Under the pieces are notes generated by a model. The model made no database searches. It had not been told where the DNA came from and worked only from the letters and a program-made list of their open reading frames with translations. A stretch of DNA of 64,000 nucleotides from Archegozetes longisetosus. Its lineage: Eukaryota; Arthropoda; Arachnida; Sarcoptiformes; Trhypochthoniidae. This document shows, one piece after another, positions 57,362-64,000 of the stretch (within the stretch, counting starts at the first letter, position 1; the number at the start of each line of letters is the position of its first letter). Location: contig JAEMBT020000001.1 in assembly GCA_018873245.2 (NCBI GenBank), forward strand, positions 3,348,001-3,412,000, read 5' to 3'. The translations under genes and the position numbers were made by a program.

Positions 57362-58027
57362 GTCTGCAGAGTGTGTATAATAACACTTGAGTGCAGATTA
57401 ACCGACCATAAACAACGGCATTTAATAGTATTGAACTTGAGATGCTCTTTCATTGATAAGTAGGCAGTTGTAATGTAAAAGAGAAGTGAATATTAAAGGG
57501 CGTATATTATGGGGAGTGAATTAGATTTGAGGCCAGAGCAATGGGATAGTGAGAGTAAAAAAGTGAAGTATTTATGAGGAGAAGCCCGATATTTAGGTGT
57601 TAAGAGAAGTGAATGAATGATGAGAGCATTTGTAAGACTATGACACCAATGCTTGCTCTCGAGCGTTTTAATTTATAAAATAATACAAATAAGAGATTTA
57701 ACGAAACAATTTAGAAACAATTAATTGAAATACAAATGAGATAATAATTGGTGAAGATATGGAAAATGAATGAATAGTTATATGAATATTATGTTTGTTT
57801 TTGTCGAAAATAGGTGTTTGTTAACGCTATTTAATGGCAAAATTGAACCAATGCTAACTCGACGTCAACGAATAAACAAAGGAAACCAAAACTCCCGAAT
57901 CGTTTGCAAACTCAACAACTATTGACACTTTATTGAACAGATTATTCTCAACTTTGGTTTAGATAATCATTAATAATATTAATCGATAAAGATTTCAATA
58001 TTTAGTCATATAATTGCTTTCATCTAA

Positions 58028-61000
58028 ATGTCCAAAATTGATTCAAAGCAATACATGAATGGCTCATCTCGTGATAATACATTCATTGACCGATATGGAG
58101 ATCATACCTATTTGTCCTCATTTGTACATAAAGAAGGGATTACTCGTCAGGTCAGAACTGAATTCATTACCCAAATTTGTCATTTTTCAACACATTTTTC
58201 AGTTAATTGTTTATCGATTTAAAGGGCTTTCTCTCAAATGATAAAGAGTACGAAATGTGTGGTCAAATTAGTCTGAAGTTAATCAGAAATGAGTCTGAAA
58301 TTAGACCGAAAAGCATATAAATATGTTTAATAGTTTTCGAAAGATAAACTGCAAGTTAGCATAAATAAATTGATTTATGGTAAATATGCAGTGAAAATGT
58401 AGGAAACGTCGCTATCATTTGTTTATTTATGTTTTTATCGGCCCTTTCTCCCTTCTCACAAACAAATTTTCTCCGAACAAATTTTTTATTAATCCTTATC
58501 TAATTAACCGGTACTTCCTTTCAAAGCAAAGGATCAGTTTTAGCTTTTGTCTTATCGATACATAACTTAAGACAAGAAATTGTGCAATTTTTCAATTATT
58601 TGAGGACATGTACTGCCAGATTTGAAGTCCGAATGCATATATTACTAGCCTTGGAACCTCCTTTTCGAACAAATGAGTTAACTCAGGCCTTTAACTATGA
58701 ATTAAAAATACTTTTTGTCTACTGAATTCAATATAGAAGTAATTTTTAATGCATAGTAAAAAGCCTATTCGTTAACGCATATCTTCAAAAAGTGGGTTCA
58801 CATATTACTAGATTGAAGTCCGAATGCATGTATTACTGGAATTGAAGTTAGAAGAAAGTTAAAACGATGAAAAGTATATAATTTTTGAATACACAAAACT
58901 GATTTATAAGCTAATAAATCTAAAAAGTAATAATAATAATAAAAGACTGCTTTGTGGTAAAAAGCAAGAAATAGTTTATAATGTTTATAGCGTTAACCGA
59001 AAGCCATTTGCATGTGTTGTCCTTCGAAGTGTTTTTTGGCGAGTTTGATTCACTTGTAGCGCATTCCTCTGTACTGCCATTGAAGCTCTCCTTTTCTCTC
59101 CTCTATCTAATGAGTCTCTTCCTCACACTGAGGACTGATAGAGAGACTGCCAAAGAGACTGATAGGCGAAATACCTTAGTTTTATTTCATGCCCAGCCAT
59201 AGGTTGAGGTTTTAGTGTTTAGAATGATAGAGGATAAGGGGAAAGTCAATAGTAATAGCACTATCATTATATAAATGATTAGAGAATCACAAATCATAAG
59301 TATGTGTACAATGATTCACTCTCACTATTTTTTTATACCTTTTATAACAGTAATACTTCTATTGTAGTTGGTTCTCCTTATATACAACTTGTAGTCAATC
59401 CAAGTTATAGTAAACTTCTATAATCAACTCTTTATAGCGAACTTACAGTCGATCCTCGTTATAATGAATCCCTTATAGTAAAAACAATAGTTTATTGCCT
59501 ACATGCTAACTCACACTAAACAACCTCTTTATTATCAAATCTCACAGTCTATGTCAATTATGAGCCCCAGCCATTCATTACATCAAAACATTATTGTGCG
59601 TAGTGTACGATAGGATGATTTTCGGTGATAAAAAATGAATGTATGCTTCCTCTGCTTTTGACCACTTTACGAGTTGGTGATGAGTCAAAATTGTAACAAT
59701 TTCTCTTACAATACAAGTCTATATATGTACACAACTTTAATGTTATAGAAACCGATTTGTGTTATAGTTTACACAAAATTTTATACGTGACTGATATTGT
59801 GCAATTTCTTATCTATAATTGGCCCTTTAGCATAGGCCATAATCTCCAGATTTGCATGGATTTGAACACATTTCAAAAATAAATCCATTTGATTAGCTTT
59901 GCTAATGAGGTGTAATTTTAGTGAAGTTTAATGATGAGACAAAAAGATAGGAGAAAATGCCTATTCATACTTTCTTTACATAAATATGCAATATAAGTGT
60001 ACATTTATTAGCATACTTATATTACTTATATCTATACATCACCAGTTGTCCTACATATATATCAGTTTTGCAAAATATAATCTAAGTTAATGTTATGTAT
60101 AATCAAAATAATTGACAAACCATTTAAAGAATGACTTGCGTCACAATAGGTTCTAACCTAACAATGAATATAAAATACTGAAGCCCTAAATGAGCAATAT
60201 TTCAATGAAAAGAAATGTCGAGTTTTTAAATTTTCCACATCAATAGTATTCGTATTGAGCTAGTTTGTTTTTCCTAATATAACTACAGACAGACCGACTA
60301 CACGTTTGTCACAATAATTACAGTGTATTGAACTTATTCAAACATTTCAACCATATTTTAGACTAGACTTCGTTTAAGATATATTAAATGGTTTTGTTTT
60401 TGTTCAATATTTTTTTTTATAACTTAGTGTGAGTTTTATAGCAAAGTACGTATATATTAGAGTATATTTACAGCTCATTCACTAGTCAGTCAATTTGATA
60501 TAGAGGTCAACATTGAATTTATAGCAGATTTCGTTTGTCATTTTCTTCATCAACCAGTCCTTTCCTTTGAAATAAACTCGAAATAAAGTTTAATTCAGAT
60601 TTTATTATACTATTTGTACGCGTAAATATTTTTGACTTGCAGTTGAATGGTTTATATACTAAATAATTTTATTACTACGAGAGTGAAGATTAGAACATAA
60701 TTTATAGCATATAATCAAAACTAAATTACAGGTAAAACGAAGATTAGACTGGGATTCAGCAACAGAATGGCAATCAGGAAATGTGAGTGTGTTGAGCACA
60801 ATAAAATTGCCAACAGTGACCTCATCGTCAACGGCGTCGTTGATATCAGCACAAGGTGAACCAATGAAGTTTTGCACAAAGTCGAACACACTTCGTGACA
60901 GTGTATTTAAAGCTCCTTCACTCCCTAAACTGCAACCAGTTGTGGCCAGTTTTCCTGTCTCTAACACTACAATCACACCGCCATCCACTCCATCACCCGC

Positions 61001-62332
61001 TAAGAGGCGCGGCAACGCCCGTACCCCAACGCCGACTTCATTAGTTAGTGCTTCAAATGGCAAATCGGTTTCTTATCGGCAAATAGCCAAAAGTCCATCA
61101 AATGTTGATATATGTGTTTCACCTCAGATCGCATCCCTATCAAACCATAACAGAACTCAAACAACTGGCATAGCTATATCTCCACATATCGCCGACGAAT
61201 CGACACCCTCTAAAACAAAACATCGATACGAAACATCCTTAGGTCAACTAACTCGAAAGTTTATAAGTTTACTTCAAAGTGCTTCTGATGGTGTAAGTCT
61301 ACCTCTTATTGAATATTTATTTCAGTTTGATATTTAGCTTCTAATGGTCTTGTGTTCATATTCCATAGATTTTGAATTTGAACGACGCTTCGAGTGTACT
61401 GCAAGTACAAAAAAGAAGGATTTATGATATAACTAATGTTTTGGAAGGTGTTGGCCTTTTGCACAAGACCTCCAAGAACAACATCCAGTGGAAAGGCGGC
61501 GCAATCAATGGCTTACCTCAGTCAAGTTGTTCGTCTCTTCAAAGTGAATCTGCTGTCGCTCAAAAGATACAGATGGAAATGGAAAACGCAAGCCTTGATG
61601 CCAAAGAGCAAGAGCTGAATAAATTGATCGAACTGGCACAAAGAGATTTACGGGCGGCTCATGAGAACCTGGAATACAAGAAGTATGCCTTCGTCACTTA
61701 TCGCGATATTCGTGGGATCAAACAATTCTCTGACCAGACTGTGATAGTAATTAAAGCACCCCCTGAAACTAATCTTGAAGTACCAAACCCTAAAGAGGCC
61801 TCAATCCTCCAAATATGGTTGAAAAGTGAAAACGGAGAGATTGAAGTCTACCTCTGTCCTGAAGATGACGGCGCTTCTCCTTGTTCTGATGATGGAAAAG
61901 GAGAGTCAACTCATACAGATTTAATCAGTTCTAATGTTGATAATCAAGAGAATGATGGCTCTAAAGGTTAGTTTCGCACACAACTTATCATTTCAAACAT
62001 TTATTTTAAGATTCATATTATCTCAACTTATCTCATGTTTGTATTGTTTGTTATCAGCCGAAGACTCGGCTCTTAAGTTTGCATTCATTTCCGAAGATGA
62101 CGACCTAGGACCGATGGGAAGCAAAAGTTTCCTCATGCAAACTGAAGACCAGTTCAAAATTGCCAATGAAACCACACTGACCTCATCTCCAACCTCAAAC
62201 TTGCCATTTTTATCTTTGGAGCCTCCATTGTCCGAAAACGACTACAACTTCACTCTGGAAGATAGTGAAGGAATCACCGACTTGTTTGACGATGACTTAT
62301 CTCTACCGGTGTGCAAATTAGTTGACACTTGA
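58028..62332 (+). CDS. E2F: E2F transcription factor (E2F1-3 type)
   Basis: Firm exons are 60732-61292, 61369-61966 and 62058-62332. A first coding exon at 58028-58150 (41 codons, ending CAG before GTCAGA, phase 0) is proposed but less certain. Total is about 518 residues. The second exon opens with VKRRLDW, the cyclin A-binding RxL motif seen in activator E2Fs. The winged-helix DNA-binding domain runs from [17 protein letters not shown] through [16 protein letters not shown] and SKNNIQW and is split by a 76 bp intron. A leucine-zipper/marked-box region with [14 protein letters not shown] and [14 protein letters not shown] follows. The C-terminus ends in [17 protein letters not shown], the Rb-binding transactivation motif. 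With DP it would control S-phase genes such as the neighbouring MCM3. AATAAA lies about 65 bp after the stop codon. Confidence 0.92.
58151..60731. other. Proposed E2F intron 1, repeat fragments
   Basis: A short direct repeat (TGAAGTCCGAATGCAT) occurs near 58625 and 58814. A string at 59448-59480 (CAGTCGATCCTCGTTATAAT) looks like a pogo/Tigger-type end. No further exon was recognised, although an unseen alternative first exon could lie here. Confidence 0.45.
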
Positions 62333-63593
62333 AGTGGAGATTAGATTTGGCTTAGTATCAATTGCTTCAAAGATCTCTTGAGGAGAAATTGTAAAAAATA
62401 AAATCAAAGAATTTATAATGTCAAAGCACAGCAAGACTTTTAAACCTCATAACATTGCCATTAATTAACCCCACAGTTAATAATTTTTAGATTAATTCCA
62501 TTTTTATTCATTATAAATATTGTTGCGTATTTAAAACCATAATATTTTAATAATTTCGCTGTTTTTATTATAACCACCTATTTGTTTAAATTGTCAATAA
62601 CCTTCCAACTATATATTTCACAAGAAATCGCTTTTAATCATTCTATTGAAGCAACATTTTATGTACAACTCCCACGTTGAGTTACTCTAAATTCGTAAAG
62701 TTGAAGCCAAAAATGCAGTATTGCTCTTATAGCAAATCAAAGCAAGTGTAAATCAACCACTTTTATTTATAATGTATTTAATTATTATAATTATTACAAT
62801 TATAATTATTATTATTATTATTTAATGCCATTATCAACAATGGTTTCCTTTAAAATCAACAATTCGCACCATTTTTGGTTATAATGCCAAATATTTTAGC
62901 CCTCAAGAGAAAATCCTATTTAAACACTGATTAGATTTTCTCTGTTTTCAATGCCTTTTCTTATTGTTGAGAAAGTTCAAAATTATTTTACAAAGTTTTT
63001 AAATCTACAATACAACTGTTGAATTTGAACTTTCAATTGACAATTGTAAAGCCGGGATTAAAATTGAATTTTTACAAAATGAATCAAATTGTCTCTTTCA
63101 ATCTTTTCACATTCGGTCAAGTGATGAAAAATGACTTTTCAAATAAGTTCTAGAACATAAATCAACTTGTCACCTAAAGTTGGATTGATTTAGTTCTTGA
63201 GCGCAAGAGACTTGTCATTGCCATAACAGTCTCGTACCACGTTACGCTTACCATTGTTACCTAACCAAAATGAACTAAATATACTACCAATATAACTAAT
63301 TTGAATTAAGCTAAATTAGATTAGGTTAGAACAATGTTGTGGTAACCAGATTAGTGTCTTGCTCCCAAATTCTGCATCACCCATAAACTGAACCAAGTCA
63401 ACTTTTGTGTTTCGTTCCAATCAGTACTGAGTTTAAATTTGAATATCTCATATTAGATAAGTATAAATGGTTCATATTTTCATCTTTAGAAAAATCGTAA
63501 AACATTTTCAAAACTAAACTGAAAGATCTTTGAATTTATTCAAAAAAGGTAACTTAATTCTAAATAGAAATCTGAAACTTAAAACGATGATAA
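62333..63593. other. Intergenic E2F-GH16, tail-to-tail
   Basis: The region contains the E2F 3' UTR, ATT/AAT-rich low-complexity sequence near 62765-62823 and no recognisable gene. Both neighbours converge here. Confidence 0.6.
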
Positions 63594-63595
63594 TT

Positions 63596-64000
63596 TTATT
63601 TCCATTCGTAAACTCTAATGTAGTCGACATCCATTGTAGGCTTAAACCAATCGTGTGCTTCTTCAACAGTCAATGATCCATAAGTTTGCTGAGGAAAGAA
63701 GCTTCCACCAACAGCTACATTAAGAATCAAATAGAATGCCTGATCGAAAGGTTGACCATCTTTCCAATAGGGATTTTTTCCTTTGCCTGACCACATATTA
63801 CGTCTGAGCGATTCCTTGTGATATTGTTCATTATCGACATACCATCGAATCTCATTTACATCCCATTCAATGCTAAACAAGTGCCAGTCATCACTAAAAT
63901 CTTTATTAAAGGTTACTTCATCACTTCCAGAATATGTATTATTAGGTACTTCTCCTCCATAATGAATGGTACCCTCGACCTGATTAGTTCGCTGTCCTCT
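63596..64000 (-). CDS. GH16 family beta-1,3-glucanase-like protein, 3' part
   Basis: The frame is open to the window edge, so the gene is cut at its 5' end; 134 codons are visible. The segment DDWHLFSIEWDVNEIRWYVD is the GH16 jelly-roll strand that follows the active site, and FYLILNVAVGGSF with the final MDVDYIRVYEW is the conserved end of this family. The catalytic ExDxxE segment would lie just beyond the edge. Animal relatives are beta-1,3-glucan-binding proteins or true laminarinases in immunity or digestion of fungal and algal glucans. Which applies cannot be decided without the catalytic residues. The stop codon TAA is embedded in AATAAAA. Confidence 0.88.
   Translation of the reverse strand, partial: RGQRTNQVEGTIHYGGEVPNNTYSGSDEVTFNKDFSDDWHLFSIEWDVNEIRWYVDNEQYHKESLRRNMWSGKGKNPYWKDGQPFDQAFYLILNVAVGGSFFPQQTYGSLTVEEAHDWFKPTMDVDYIRVYEWK

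Larger units (their letters stand above)
55888..58027. other. Intergenic region NDUFA6-E2F
   Basis: The region holds a TA microsatellite, an E2F-like site and probably the E2F 5' UTR or promoter (a TATAATA-like motif near 57377). No coding exon was recognised; short frames at 56492-56915 overlap the microsatellite or lack motifs. Confidence 0.5.

Noticed and set aside
60783-61337. Taking the E2F start at GTG 60783
   Set aside because: The frame is open upstream to an acceptor at 60731 and encodes the VKRRLDW cyclin-binding motif, so the exon begins at 60732 and translation starts in an earlier exon.

Overview
The window is eukaryotic nuclear DNA: AT-rich, with spliceosomal introns (many only 60-70 bp), animal housekeeping genes and many DNA transposons. 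Juvenile-hormone-acid-methyltransferase-like genes, a fukutin-type gene, a GH16 glucanase-like gene, a gypsy-like retroelement with envelope genes, and Merlin, Mutator-like, hAT, Tc1 and pogo/Tigger relics point to an arthropod. The compact introns and low gene density would fit a mite or another small chelicerate, but the sequence alone does not settle the species. No tRNA, rRNA or CRISPR was seen.

Layout. 1-3.8 kb: a short hAT relic with its target duplication and a Tigger-like MITE. 3.9-10.0 kb: a complete four-exon fukutin-like gene (+) whose 4.6 kb second intron is packed with inverted-repeat elements. 10-16.7 kb: inverted-repeat elements and a decayed Tc1. 16.7-48 kb: a tandem family of JHAMT-like methyltransferase cassettes (+). 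Copies 1 and 3 look intact, copy 2 is broken by a solo LTR, and an orphan first exon and promoter fragments lie between them. Inside this array a palindromic MITE carries two nested insertions: a Mutator-like element (25463-27843) and a 12.5 kb gypsy-like LTR retroelement (28012-40560) with apparently identical 338 bp LTRs. 40.6-51.4 kb: a Merlin pseudogene, duplicated methyltransferase upstream DNA, a large foldback element with a second solo LTR, and a GC-rich ORF of unknown nature. 51.7-62.3 kb: a conserved-gene island with MCM3 (8 exons, -), NDUFA6 (single exon, +) and an E2F1-3-type factor (+). 63.6 kb to the edge: the 3' end of a GH16 gene (-).

How genes relate. E2F proteins activate replication-licensing genes such as MCM3. 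The window holds E2F-consensus sites both in the MCM3/NDUFA6 intergenic DNA and upstream of the E2F gene itself. The methyltransferases share promoter, leader exon and splice phases, so they arose by segmental duplication.

The most unusual object is the LTR retroelement. Its minus strand encodes Gag-protease and a Pol-Env fusion reading frame, followed by a second, smaller envelope-like protein related to the N-terminal part of the first. Between the envelope genes and the 3' LTR, on the opposite strand, lies what looks like a five-exon gene for a chromodomain protein (about 403 codons as modelled) with its own poly(A) signal. An antisense, intron-containing passenger gene in a gypsy-like element is the main candidate novelty here.
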